In this document: in pieces, positions 36,336 to 44,977 of the stretch | Layout: the number at the start of each line of letters is the position of its first letter | How positions within the stretch are numbered: position 1 is the stretch's first letter | Source: Rhizobium sp. BK376 | GTDB lineage: Bacteria; Pseudomonadota; Alphaproteobacteria; Rhizobiales; Rhizobiaceae | DNA length: 64,000 bases | Direction: 5' to 3' | Assembly: GCF_004341625.1 (NCBI RefSeq) | Contig: NZ_SLZG01000014.1 | Span: 1 to 64,000 of the forward strand | Made by a program: the position numbers and the translations under genes | Notes under the pieces: generated by a model | The model's input: only the letters and a program-made list of their open reading frames with translations | Database searches by the model: none | Told to the model about the DNA's origin: nothing

Positions 36336-38056
36336 GCAAAGCGGGCGCTCTCTTCCTTGGGAACGATGAAGACGCGGAGCGGTACCGCACGACCACGCAC
36401 GGCGATTTCCCTGCTTTCGATCCCTGACAGATCAGCGCCCGAAAGGGCGGCTACGGGCTCTGAAAGGACGAGTTCGGTGTCGAATTCCTTGGCCGCGCTT
36501 TCCAGACGGCTCGCCACATTCACCGTATCTCCGATTGCCGTCAGGTTCTTCACATTGCCGTAGCCCATGGAACCGACGACGGCGAGGCCGCTATGGATGC
36601 CGACGGCTATTCTTAGCGGTACCGAAAGCTCTTCAGCCAGCTCTTCGCTCAGGCGATCGACTTCCCTGATGATCGTGGCCGCAGCCTTCAAAGCCTGACG
36701 GCAGGCTTCGTCAGGCGGATGGCCAAGGCCAAAAAGTGCCATGGCACCGTCACCGATGAATTTGTCGACCCGGCCACCTGCATCCTCTATCGCCTTGCCG
36801 ACGATGGCGAAGTACCGGTTCAGGAGGAAAACGATGTCGAAAGGCAGCCGTTCCTCGGTCAGTGAAGTGAAATGGCGCAGATCGCAGAAAAAGACGACAA
36901 TCTCCCGCTCCCGGCCGGGACTTGTGGTCTGACTATAGGTCGGAATAGCGGACTCCGACATCGGGACGAGCAAGGGCACCACGGCAACGTCGTGCGTCGG
37001 ACGAAGCTGGCAGGCGAGCCGGATGTCGGGCGTGGCGCGAATGCGATTGAGCGTTTTCTGCTCGAGCGGCTCCGGCGACGGTAACGAGTCTACGCCGTCG
37101 ACGACCTGGACTCGGCATGTCGAACATTGGCCCTTTCCGCCGCAGACGGAATAATGCGGTATTCCACCGAGGCGGCTTGCCTCCAGCACCGTAAAGCCAC
37201 GAGGCACCCGGATGTTCTCACCGCCGGGATAGCGGATCGATATCTGGTGCGCCCGTTCCGACAATCGGCGCGTCACGCGCAATCCAAAGAGGGCGATGAG
37301 TGCAAGGGAGAACGAGCCATAAAGCGTCACGCGATAGGGCTGGATGTCGCTACGTATTTGGTTTCCAGGGACCGACTGGCTTTCTCCGAAGCTACGCACA
37401 TCGCTGTAATAGCCGCCGACGTAACCGCGCTCATCCTCCTCGGTGGAGATATAGATAAGCGTCCGGCCCATATTGGCGAAGCCGAGCAGCGCAAGCACCG
37501 GCAGCAAGATGGCGACCGTCAGCACGACGGGCGTGATACGCGTGTACCACGGCCGATATCGCAGCCAGAAATGGACGCCGATACAGCCGTGAATCCAGAC
37601 GGCGAGCAAGGCAAGCGTCTGGCGAATGCCATCGACCGGCGAGCTGATCCAGAGCGTACGGACAATCGAGTGATAATTGTCCACGTAGCCATAGATGTCG
37701 TGTACGATGCGCGTCCCGAGGACGTGATCGATCAGCAGGAGAGGGATCAGCAGACCGGTGACGATCTGAAATGCTTCTCCGAGCGGCATCCGCAGCGTGC
37801 GCCGCACATAGAGCGTACGCAGGACCAGAAGCACGTGCACGATGACTGCGCCATAGAAAACGACAGTTCCGATCGGGTTGCGCCAGATGGCCAGAAATAC
37901 GCCGCGTCCTGCCTCCGCCGCCTTGAGCGAAATCAGCCCCAGCGAATGGTTGCCGAGATGCATGGTCACGAAAAGGAATATGATCAAGCCGGATCCGAGG
38001 CGCGCCTTTCGGATGAACTGATCGGAGAGGAAAGGGTCTGTCTTTGTGGTCATCAA
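36332..38056 (-). CDS. Membrane adenylate cyclase with cytochrome-b-like anchor and 2Fe-2S domain (CyaC-like)
   Basis: A protein of 574 residues in three parts. Residues 1-260 hold about six membrane helices with histidines placed as in di-heme succinate dehydrogenase or fumarate reductase anchors (MHLGNHSLGL near 32-41; others near 74, 111, 156 and 162). Residues 270-365 form a plant-type ferredoxin domain with Cys305, 311, 314 and 349. Residues 383-574 are a class III cyclase with metal sites D392 (FFCDLRHFTS) and D436 (FIGDGAM), VGIHSGLAVVG and GDTVNVASRLE, all intact. This architecture matches the redox-regulated cyclase CyaC described in Sinorhizobium meliloti, so it probably couples quinone or redox state to cyclic-nucleotide synthesis. 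Confidence 0.88.
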   Translation of the reverse strand: MMTTKTDPFLSDQFIRKARLGSGLIIFLFVTMHLGNHSLGLISLKAAEAGRGVFLAIWRNPIGTVVFYGAVIVHVLLVLRTLYVRRTLRMPLGEAFQIVTGLLIPLLLIDHVLGTRIVHDIYGYVDNYHSIVRTLWISSPVDGIRQTLALLAVWIHGCIGVHFWLRYRPWYTRITPVVLTVAILLPVLALLGFANMGRTLIYISTEEDERGYVGGYYSDVRSFGESQSVPGNQIRSDIQPYRVTLYGSFSLALIALFGLRVTRRLSERAHQISIRYPGGENIRVPRGFTVLEASRLGGIPHYSVCGGKGQCSTCRVQVVDGVDSLPSPEPLEQKTLNRIRATPDIRLACQLRPTHDVAVVPLLVPMSESAIPTYSQTTSPGREREIVVFFCDLRHFTSLTEERLPFDIVFLLNRYFAIVGKAIEDAGGRVDKFIGDGAMALFGLGHPPDEACRQALKAAATIIREVDRLSEELAEELSVPLRIAVGIHSGLAVVGSMGYGNVKNLTAIGDTVNVASRLESAAKEFDTELVLSEPVAALSGADLSGIESREIAVRGRAVPLRVFIVPKEESARFA

Positions 38057-38280
38057 ATTCGTTCTGGTGGCCTGTTCACAAGGCAGAGGAAACTGAATAA
38101 TGACCGCCGGGCACCCTTTGCAGACGACACGTCATTTTTCATCTAACTTCTATGAGAGATTCTGTCGAGAATGCACGGCTACGCCGAAGTGATAATTGCG
38201 ATGAATATGCCAAAATTGAGTGCTATTGTCACGTTTGCGGCCCGAGCCTGCCTGATGGCCCCTATCACGCAGTCGGCTCC

Positions 38281-39384
38281 ATGAAGATCGCTTTCTACGC
38301 TCCCTTGAAATCGCCCAATCACCCCGTCCCCTCTGGAGACCGGCTGATGGCGCGACTGCTGATCGCTGCCTTGCAGATGGCCGGGCATGATGTGGAGGTC
38401 GCTTCGGAGCTCCGGGGTTTCATGGCAGTACCGGTCGATGATCCCGGCAACGAGGTGGTGGAAGCGGCACGGCAGGAAGTAGATGGCCTGCTCGATCGAT
38501 GGAAGAAGACCGGGGCGCCTCCCGATCTCTGGTTCAGCTATCACACCTACTACAAGACGCCGGACCTGCTGGGGCCTGTCATCGCCTCGATGTTCGGTAT
38601 TCCCTATATCACCGCCGAAGCCTCCTACGCGAAACGGCATGACGCGAGCGGCTGGGCGGCAAACCAGCGTCTTGTGACGGAAGGCGTGCGCCAGGCAGCG
38701 GTCAATCTGTGTTTCACCGAACGCGATCGGGCAGGTCTCGTTGCCAATACTCCCGACGGCCGCTATGAGCGACTTCTTCCCTTCATCGATGTCGAGCCTT
38801 TTCGCCAGGCGAATAGTCAGGGAGATGATCGAAGACTGGTCACGGTGGCGATGATGCGCCCGGGCGACAAGTACGACAGTTACGTCATGCTCGCCAAAGC
38901 CCTTGAGATGATCCGCGATCGCGACTGGACGCTGACTGTTATCGGCGGCGGACGGGCGTTGGCAGAGGTGCAGGCCTTGTTTTCTTCGTTTGACCCTGGC
39001 CGCATCCTCTGGCTGGGGGAGCGCTCGGCCGATGAAATCAGGATCGAGCTGCAAAAGGGTGGCATCTACGTGTGGCCGGGTTGCGGCGAAGCCTATGGGC
39101 TTGCTTATCTCGAGGCGCAGGCAGCGGGTTTGCCGGTCGTGGCTCAGTCGACCGCCGGGGTTCCGGAGGTCGTCGTCGACGGGGTAACGGGGCTGCTTAC
39201 ACCGGAGGGGGATGTGAAGGCACTGTCGCAAGCCATAGCGCTCTTGCTCGAGGACCGGGCACGACGACGCGAAATGGGAGACGCCGCTTTCCGCTTCATG
39301 CACGAGGAGCGATCTCTGTCTGTCGCGTCGCAACGTCTCGACGCCATCTTGCGACAATATCTGGGAACACATCATGGCCAATGA
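38281..39384 (+). CDS. GT4-family glycosyltransferase (second)
   Basis: A protein of 367 residues starting at the ATG at 38281 (MKIAFYAPLKSPNHPVPSGD); the frame is open 43 codons further up but that part is not protein-like. The N-terminal PxPSGDRLMARLL loop and C-terminal GEAYGLAYLEAQAAGLPVVAQ donor-site stretch are typical of GT4 GT-B enzymes. It is divergent from the membrane cyclase gene and overlaps the next gene, a polysaccharide deacetylase, by 11 bases, suggesting the two act on the same glycan. Confidence 0.85.
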   Translation: MKIAFYAPLKSPNHPVPSGDRLMARLLIAALQMAGHDVEVASELRGFMAVPVDDPGNEVVEAARQEVDGLLDRWKKTGAPPDLWFSYHTYYKTPDLLGPVIASMFGIPYITAEASYAKRHDASGWAANQRLVTEGVRQAAVNLCFTERDRAGLVANTPDGRYERLLPFIDVEPFRQANSQGDDRRLVTVAMMRPGDKYDSYVMLAKALEMIRDRDWTLTVIGGGRALAEVQALFSSFDPGRILWLGERSADEIRIELQKGGIYVWPGCGEAYGLAYLEAQAAGLPVVAQSTAGVPEVVVDGVTGLLTPEGDVKALSQAIALLLEDRARRREMGDAAFRFMHEERSLSVASQRLDAILRQYLGTHHGQ

Positions 39385-40120
39385 GACAATCTGGCAGCCA
39401 TTGCTGGACGAACTGAAGCGATGGGAAGATGCAGGCCGGGTGGCCCGCTTCTGGTTTCGCGACGATGACGCAATAGAGCCAACGGAGGCGCTTGATCAGC
39501 TGCTCGCATTGTCCGATCGGTTTTCGGTGCCGATGACGCTTGCCGTCATACCTGCTTCGACCGGCGAAGCGCTGGCCGTCCGGTTGGCGGATCAGTCCAG
39601 GATTTCCGTTGCCGTACATGGCTGGACGCACAAGAACCACGCGTCCGCTTCAGAAAAGAAGCAGGAACTTGGCTCCCACCGCCCCGCGGACCAGATGCTT
39701 GACGAGCTTAGCCGTGGCTACGAGAGGCTACGATCGCTTCACACCGCGCGTTTCGTTCCTGTCTTCGTGCCGCCCTGGAACCGGATTGCTTCCGATCTGC
39801 TGCCCGAACTGCCTGGCATCGGCTATCAGGCGCTGTCCGTATTCGGCATTGCCAAACCGGGGGCGATCGCGCAGGTCAACACCCATGTGGATATAATGGA
39901 CTGGCATGGCACCGGCGGCTGCCGACCGCACGCCGACATCGTCCGGGATATCGTGAGGCAGCTCGATAACCGCTTCCAGGGCAACGAAGAGCCGATTGGC
40001 ATTCTGACCCATCACCTCGTCCACGATGCAGCCGCTTGGGACTTCATCGAGACCTTGTTCGACGTGATGTCGGTCAGCCGCGCCGGCAGCTGGCGGCCCC
40101 TTGAGGAGTTTCTCGACTAA
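39374..40120 (+). CDS. Polysaccharide deacetylase-family protein (NodB fold)
   Basis: A protein of 248 residues. The metal and catalytic motif RDDD (29-32) and the HGWTH motif with H82 and H86 (the HxxxH pair of carbohydrate esterase family 4) are present; PPWN near residue 136 fits the third NodB motif. There is no signal peptide, so it acts in the cytoplasm, unlike many peptidoglycan deacetylases. It could remove an N-acetyl group from a sugar added by the neighbouring transferases. The start overlaps the end of the GT4 gene, and its stop overlaps the stop of the convergent metallo-hydrolase gene by four bases. Confidence 0.8.
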   Translation: MANETIWQPLLDELKRWEDAGRVARFWFRDDDAIEPTEALDQLLALSDRFSVPMTLAVIPASTGEALAVRLADQSRISVAVHGWTHKNHASASEKKQELGSHRPADQMLDELSRGYERLRSLHTARFVPVFVPPWNRIASDLLPELPGIGYQALSVFGIAKPGAIAQVNTHVDIMDWHGTGGCRPHADIVRDIVRQLDNRFQGNEEPIGILTHHLVHDAAAWDFIETLFDVMSVSRAGSWRPLEEFLD

Positions 40121-40953
40121 AGCTGCAGAGTTTGCTCGTCGAAGGCGACGAAAGCGCCGGGGAATTCCGCTTGCGCCGCAGCCTGAATCTCGTCCAGCTG
40201 ATCGTCTGTTCGTTCGGGCGCATGATGGAACATGGCAAGGCGTTTTGTTCCGGCGAGTTTGGCCAGCTTTATGCCTTCCTGCCAGGTCGAATGACCGAAG
40301 CCGAGACGCTTCGGCATTTCCGCATCGGTATAGGTTGCGTCGTAGATGGCTACGTCCGCATCCTTCATCAGGAAAAGCGCGGCATCATCGGCTTTGCCGG
40401 CCATATGCTCGGTGTCGTAGACCAAGGCAACAATCCTGCCTGCCCATTCGATGCGGTAGCCAATGCATCCGCCGGGGTGATTAAGCGTCACGGTCCGCAT
40501 AACGATGCCGGGATGCGGCTTCAGGACGTCGCCGGCCTTGAAGTCGTGAAAGCCCAGCGTGGCACGGCATATTTCCGGATCGACCGGGAACCATGGCGGA
40601 CGCATGAACTGATCGACGAGCTCATGCGTCGTGCTCTTGCCGGCAAGGTGGCCGGACCAGAGATTGACGGTCACGTCAGAGGAATAAATCGGATCGAAGA
40701 AGGGAAGGCCGATCATGTGATCGTAATGCGTATGGGTGAAGAAAAGGTCGATCTCGCCGATGCCGTCGGTCCGGAGCGCGGCAGCGGCTTCCCGAACACC
40801 CGTTCCAGCATCGAATAGAATTCTTCTGCCGCCGTGCCGCAGCTCAATACAGGACGTATTGCCACCATAGCGATCAAACTCCGGGCCTGACACGGGAATG
40901 CTGCCCCGTACTCCCCAGAATTTGAGTTCGAAATTGTCGTGTTTCATGCGCAC
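40117..40953 (-). CDS. MBL-fold metallo-hydrolase, possible cyclic phosphodiesterase
   Basis: A protein of 278 residues opening with LKFWGVRGSIPVSGPE, the hallmark of a PhnP-related group. The metal motif THTHYDH gives H74, H76, D78 and H79; further ligands are H153-region (LNHPGG), D184-region (VYDTEH) and a C-terminal FHH. Related proteins hydrolyse cyclic phosphodiesters (phosphoribosyl 1,2-cyclic phosphate, 2',3'-cNMP) and some are annotated as cAMP phosphodiesterases. Given three cyclase-type genes nearby it might degrade the signal, but it also lies beside a Pho-box array and could belong to phosphorus metabolism. Both are inference. Confidence 0.78.
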   Translation of the reverse strand: MRMKHDNFELKFWGVRGSIPVSGPEFDRYGGNTSCIELRHGGRRILFDAGTGVREAAAALRTDGIGEIDLFFTHTHYDHMIGLPFFDPIYSSDVTVNLWSGHLAGKSTTHELVDQFMRPPWFPVDPEICRATLGFHDFKAGDVLKPHPGIVMRTVTLNHPGGCIGYRIEWAGRIVALVYDTEHMAGKADDAALFLMKDADVAIYDATYTDAEMPKRLGFGHSTWQEGIKLAKLAGTKRLAMFHHAPERTDDQLDEIQAAAQAEFPGAFVAFDEQTLQL

Positions 40954-41122
40954 GTTGTTACCAGTCCAATCCCCGCCAACTCAATCACACTTTCGTCGTC
41001 GTGCGAAGAGTGCATTTTGCGCAATATTTGGTGTCAGGTGCAAAGCGCGTTCGCAAAATCCCTGTTTGGAAGCAATTGTGGCATGGGCAGGTTAGGATTC
41101 CACAAACGCTTCATTGAAGCCG

Positions 41123-41162
41123 ATGTCATGCAACTGTCATTAAAATGTCGCCAAACTGTCAT
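41123..41162 (+). promoter_or_regulatory. Tandem Pho-box array (PhoB sites)
   Basis: Four heptamers, ATGTCAT, CTGTCAT, ATGTCGC and CTGTCAT, are each separated by 4 bases (41123-41129, 41134-41140, 41145-41151 and 41156-41162). The Pho box consensus is CTGTCAT-N4-CTGTCAT, so this is a run of three overlapping Pho boxes with an exact 11-bp period. It lies about 50 bases before the ABC ATPase start and points to induction by phosphate starvation. The rest of the 260-base gap shows nothing else. Confidence 0.8.
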
Positions 41163-41213
41163 TTCGCCTGTCTAAATGTCGCCTTAATTGATCATATCAA
41201 TCCCCGGTTTCCG

Positions 41214-42305
41214 ATGAATGTTTCGACACGCCCGCCGCTTGCCGCAGTCTCAGCGGCGGCCCTCGAATTGAGCTATGGGGCGACATCTATCCTGCGCGGG
41301 ATCGACTTCTCCTTGCCCTCGGGAAAAACGCTGGCGTTGCTCGGCCCCTCCGGCTGCGGCAAGACAACCTTGCTGCGATTGGTGGCTGGCCTGCTTGCGC
41401 CGACCAAGGGCCGCATCTCGATCGCGGACCAGCTGGTCGCCGATGCGTCCAACGGCACTTTCCTGCCTCCCGAAAAACGTGGTCTCGGCATGGTCTTTCA
41501 GGATTATGCACTCTGGCCGCACATGACGGTCGGTGGAAATGTTGCTTTTCCCTTGGAAATGCGCCGGCTGAACAAGACTGATCGCGAAACCCGCGCGATG
41601 CGGGCCCTGGAGCGCGTTGGTCTTGCTGCCTATGCGACACGCAGACCGAGCGAGCTCTCAGGCGGCCAGCAGCAGCGCGTCGCGATTGCTCGCGCGATTG
41701 TCGCCGAGCCTGCGCTCATCCTCTTCGACGAGCCGCTCTCCAATCTGGACCGCGAGCTGCGCGAGACGATGGTCGACGAGATCGGCAGCCTCATCTCGGG
41801 TCTCGGCCTGACTGCTATCTACGTTACGCATGATCACAGCGAAGCGTTGAGCCTTGCCGACGAGGTCGCCATCATGCGCGCCGGCCGGATCGAACAGCTG
41901 GCGTCGCCTGATATTCTTGTCGATCAGCCGGCGAGTGCCGAGGTGGCCGATTTTCTCCGGCTTGGTTCCGTGATGGCCGTGGAGCGTCGTGATGGGGCCT
42001 GGTATCTGGCGCAAGGCGGAGTGCAGATTGCCGCCGATGATAGCGTGCCCGCCGATACCACCCACGCTCTTCTTCCTGCGCGCGCGATGGAAATTGCCGA
42101 GGCCTCGCAATCTGCGATCGCCGGGAAGGTCCTCAGATCGCAATTTCGCGGTGATGGCCACATGGCGACGGTCCTTGTCGGATCGCCCGAGAGCAACGCC
42201 GAACTGCAATTGATCAGCAGAACGAGACTTCGTTCAGGAGACCATGTCGGTCTGCGGATCGACCCCCAGCACATTCGCTGGTTTTCACGCCAAGCACATA
42301 AATAA
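41214..42305 (+). CDS. ABC transporter ATPase (FbpC/PhnT-type)
   Basis: A protein of 363 residues starting at the ATG at 41214; the frame is open upstream through the Pho boxes and that start is rejected. Walker A GPSGCGKTT, a Q-loop in MVFQDYALWPHMTV, signature LSGGQQQR, Walker B LILFDEPLSNLD and a switch His in YVTHDHSEA are intact. A C-terminal TOBE-like domain follows. This ATPase type powers iron, polyamine, 2-aminoethylphosphonate or sugar-phosphate importers. It is first in a four-gene operon; with the Pho boxes, a phosphorus-containing substrate is the best guess. Confidence 0.88.
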   Translation: MNVSTRPPLAAVSAAALELSYGATSILRGIDFSLPSGKTLALLGPSGCGKTTLLRLVAGLLAPTKGRISIADQLVADASNGTFLPPEKRGLGMVFQDYALWPHMTVGGNVAFPLEMRRLNKTDRETRAMRALERVGLAAYATRRPSELSGGQQQRVAIARAIVAEPALILFDEPLSNLDRELRETMVDEIGSLISGLGLTAIYVTHDHSEALSLADEVAIMRAGRIEQLASPDILVDQPASAEVADFLRLGSVMAVERRDGAWYLAQGGVQIAADDSVPADTTHALLPARAMEIAEASQSAIAGKVLRSQFRGDGHMATVLVGSPESNAELQLISRTRLRSGDHVGLRIDPQHIRWFSRQAHK

Positions 42306-42321
42306 GAGGAGATTTTCCAAG

Positions 42322-43278
42322 ATGTTTAAATCGATCAAAAGCATGGCGCTTGCCGCCGTGGCTGCCGCAATGATGGCCGGCGTCGCCCATGCAGACATTA
42401 CCGTCTATACCGCAGGTCCCCAGGACCTCATCGACAAGCTCTCCCAGGGCTTTACCGCCAAGACCGGCATCAAGGTCAAGGTATTCCAGGCGACGACCGG
42501 CAAGGTCATGGCCCGCATTGAGTCCGAAGCCGCCAATCCTGTTGTCGACGTTGTCATCTCGGCTTCGTGGGATACCGCAACCGATTTCGCCAAGCGCGGC
42601 TGGCTCGTTCCCTACACCAGCCCGAATGCCGCCAAGGTTCCCGACTTCCTGAAGACCGACACCGCCGTCGCCCAGGGTGTTTCCGCTCTCGGTATCGCCT
42701 GGAACCCGAAGAGCAACACGCCGAAGCCGACCGAGTGGGCTGATCTTGCCAAGCCGGAATACAAGGACCTCGTCAACATTCCGGATCCGGCCCAGTCTGG
42801 TTCTTCCTTCGAACTCACCGCCGCTCTCGTCGGCATGGACGGCTGGAAGCTGTTCGATGACCTGAAGGCCAACGGTGCCATCGTTGCCGGCGCAAACGCC
42901 GACGCTCTGAACCCGGTTCTGCAGGGTGCCAAGGCTGCCGTCTTCGGCGCAGTCGACTACATCGCGCTCGCAAGCAAGGCGAACGGCGAGAATATCGACG
43001 TTATCTTCCCAGCTTCCGGCACAGTCATTGCGCCGCGCCCGGCCATGATCCTCAACTGGTCCAAGAACCAGGACGATGCCAAGAAGTTCATCGACTACAT
43101 GCTGTCGGATGAAGGTCAGAAGGCTGTTGCCGACGACTATCTGATGCCGGCCCGCACCGATGTTCCCGCCAACCGTCCGCTGATCAGCGACCTGAAGGTC
43201 ATCAAGATCGACACCAAGGCGGTCTACGGCAAGCGCAAGGAAACGTTGAAGGAATTCGCGGACAAGTTCGCGAAGTAA
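42322..43278 (+). CDS. ABC transporter periplasmic binding protein (iron/phosphonate-type family)
   Basis: A protein of 318 residues with a clean signal peptide ending in VAHA. The ATG at 42322 has GAGGAG just upstream and is chosen over a start 26 codons earlier. The mature protein begins DITVYTAGPQDLIDKLSQGF and has the type II binding fold seen in ferric-ion, aminoethylphosphonate and hexose-phosphate binding proteins. The tyrosine pair that binds iron in FbpA is not obvious near the C-terminal half (IPDPAQSGSS instead), so iron is less likely. High usage of common codons (GCC, ATC, AAG) suggests strong expression. Confidence 0.85.
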   Translation: MFKSIKSMALAAVAAAMMAGVAHADITVYTAGPQDLIDKLSQGFTAKTGIKVKVFQATTGKVMARIESEAANPVVDVVISASWDTATDFAKRGWLVPYTSPNAAKVPDFLKTDTAVAQGVSALGIAWNPKSNTPKPTEWADLAKPEYKDLVNIPDPAQSGSSFELTAALVGMDGWKLFDDLKANGAIVAGANADALNPVLQGAKAAVFGAVDYIALASKANGENIDVIFPASGTVIAPRPAMILNWSKNQDDAKKFIDYMLSDEGQKAVADDYLMPARTDVPANRPLISDLKVIKIDTKAVYGKRKETLKEFADKFAK

Positions 43279-43294
43279 GATTGAAGGCAGGCGA

Positions 43295-44974
43295 ATGAAG
43301 ACGAACGGCATCAGTGGTGCTGCACCCGCCGCATGGGTGGCAGCGATAGGACTTGTCGTCCTGGTCGGGGTGCCGTTCGTCGCAGTCGTCCTGCAGGGCA
43401 TCTTTCCATCTCTTGGGCAGGGCTCCTTCGCGGCGCCCTTCTCGCAGCTCATCGCTACGCTGAGCGACAGCGCGCTCCTTTCGATGAGCGGGAACACGCT
43501 GATCCTCGGCGCGTGTGTCGTCCTGCTCTCGGCGCTTGTTGCGGTACCGCTCGGCATCTGCCGCGCGCTTTACAAGGTTCCGTTGGCGTCTTTCTGGGAC
43601 GTCCTGCTGCTCGTCCCCTTCATGATTCCGCCTTATATTGCGACGCTTGGCTGGATACTCACCCTGCAGCCGCGCGGCTACCTGCAGCAGCTTGCCGGCT
43701 TCAATCTGGCGCCGATCCTGTTCTCATTGTTCGGCATGACCTTCGTCATGGCGATGAATACCTTTCCCATCGTCTATTTCGCGGTCTCGCGTACCGTCGA
43801 GGCCGTCGGTTCGCGCTATGCCGATGTGGGTCGCGTTTTTGGCGCTTCTCCGGCGCGCGCCTTCTGGCGCGTAACGCTTCCGCTGTCGGCGCCCGGCCTC
43901 GCAGGCAGTCTTATGCTGGTTTTTGCAGCCGCTATCGAGGAATACGGCACGCCGGCGGCGCTCGGGGGCAGGACGAAGTTTCAGGTGCTTGTCACCGGTA
44001 TCGATCTGCGCATCTCCGATTGGCCGATTGACCTGCCTGGCGCCGCGATACTGTCGCTGATGCTGGTCGCCATGTCGCTGATCACATTCCTGCTGCAGCG
44101 CTGGATATTGGCGCGGCGCTCCTATGAGACGACTGGCGGCAAGCCGCAGAATAAGGACAAGCGGCCGCTTGGAGCACTAAGTGTTCCCGTCCTCATCGCC
44201 TTTGCGGTTGTGGCATTTCTCGCGACCGGCGTTCCTCTCCTCGCGATCCTTGCGACGGCGACATCCAAGACGATCTCCGGCGGCTTGGCGTTCGATAATC
44301 TCGGCCTGAAGAATTTCGTCGCCGTCTTCAACAATGGTGCCGGTGCCTTGCAAGCTCTCGGCAACAGTTTCGCGCTCGGCATCGGCACAGCCCTGCTGAC
44401 CGGCATCATCGGGGTGCTGGCTGCCTATACTACCGTCAAGACGCGCTATCGTGGCCGCTGGCTGCTCGATATCATGACGATCCTGCCGAATGCGCTTCCC
44501 GGCATCGTCGTCGCGGTCGGCCTGATCCTTGCCTGGAACGCGCCGGGGCTGCCGTTCACGCCCTACAACACGCCTTTCATCCTGCTACTCGCCTACTGCT
44601 GCATCCTGTTGCCCCAGCCGGTGCGCTATACCACAGCGGCCTTTCAGCAGATCGGTGACAATCTGGAGGCCGCCGCCCGGGTCTGTGGCGCCAGCAGCTT
44701 CACCGCCTTTCGCCGGATCATGCTGCCGCTGGTTTTCCCGAGCCTGGCGACCTCGATGCTGCTGGTCTTTGCGGTCGCCTCGCGCGAACTGGTGGCCTCT
44801 GTCGTCATTGCGCCGGTCGGCATGCAGACGATCGCCACTTTCATCTGGCGTCAGTTCGAGCAGGGGTCTATTGGTCTTGGCATGGCTATGGCGTTCATCG
44901 CCATATTGATCACGACGGTTCTGCCGCTCTGCCTGATCGGCGTCATGCGCCGCAGCAGCGTTATCCAGGACTAA
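43295..44974 (+). CDS. ABC transporter permease, two fused halves (FbpB/PhnU-PhnV-like)
   Basis: A protein of 559 residues with about 12 membrane helices in two repeated halves. Each half carries an EAA-type loop for docking the ATPase: DVGRVFGASPARAFWRVTLP and EAARVCGASSFTAFRRIMLP. It starts 16 bases after the binding-protein stop and ends 3 bases before the next ATG, so the operon is compact. One fused permease with one ATPase forms the channel for the substrate bound by the 42322-43278 product. Confidence 0.9.
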   Translation: MKTNGISGAAPAAWVAAIGLVVLVGVPFVAVVLQGIFPSLGQGSFAAPFSQLIATLSDSALLSMSGNTLILGACVVLLSALVAVPLGICRALYKVPLASFWDVLLLVPFMIPPYIATLGWILTLQPRGYLQQLAGFNLAPILFSLFGMTFVMAMNTFPIVYFAVSRTVEAVGSRYADVGRVFGASPARAFWRVTLPLSAPGLAGSLMLVFAAAIEEYGTPAALGGRTKFQVLVTGIDLRISDWPIDLPGAAILSLMLVAMSLITFLLQRWILARRSYETTGGKPQNKDKRPLGALSVPVLIAFAVVAFLATGVPLLAILATATSKTISGGLAFDNLGLKNFVAVFNNGAGALQALGNSFALGIGTALLTGIIGVLAAYTTVKTRYRGRWLLDIMTILPNALPGIVVAVGLILAWNAPGLPFTPYNTPFILLLAYCCILLPQPVRYTTAAFQQIGDNLEAAARVCGASSFTAFRRIMLPLVFPSLATSMLLVFAVASRELVASVVIAPVGMQTIATFIWRQFEQGSIGLGMAMAFIAILITTVLPLCLIGVMRRSSVIQD

Positions 44975-44977
44975 GAA

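Noticed and set aside
38179..39381. 400-codon open frame on the minus strand
   Set aside because: It is antisense to a GT4 glycosyltransferase with recognisable donor-site motifs.
42322..43278. Ferric-iron binding protein (FbpA)
   Set aside because: The tyrosine pair for iron is not apparent, and the Pho-box array argues for a phosphorus compound.
42214..43557. 447-codon open frame on the minus strand
   Set aside because: It is antisense to the binding protein and spans a gene boundary; low-complexity Gly/Asp/Val content is typical of the reverse of a highly expressed gene.
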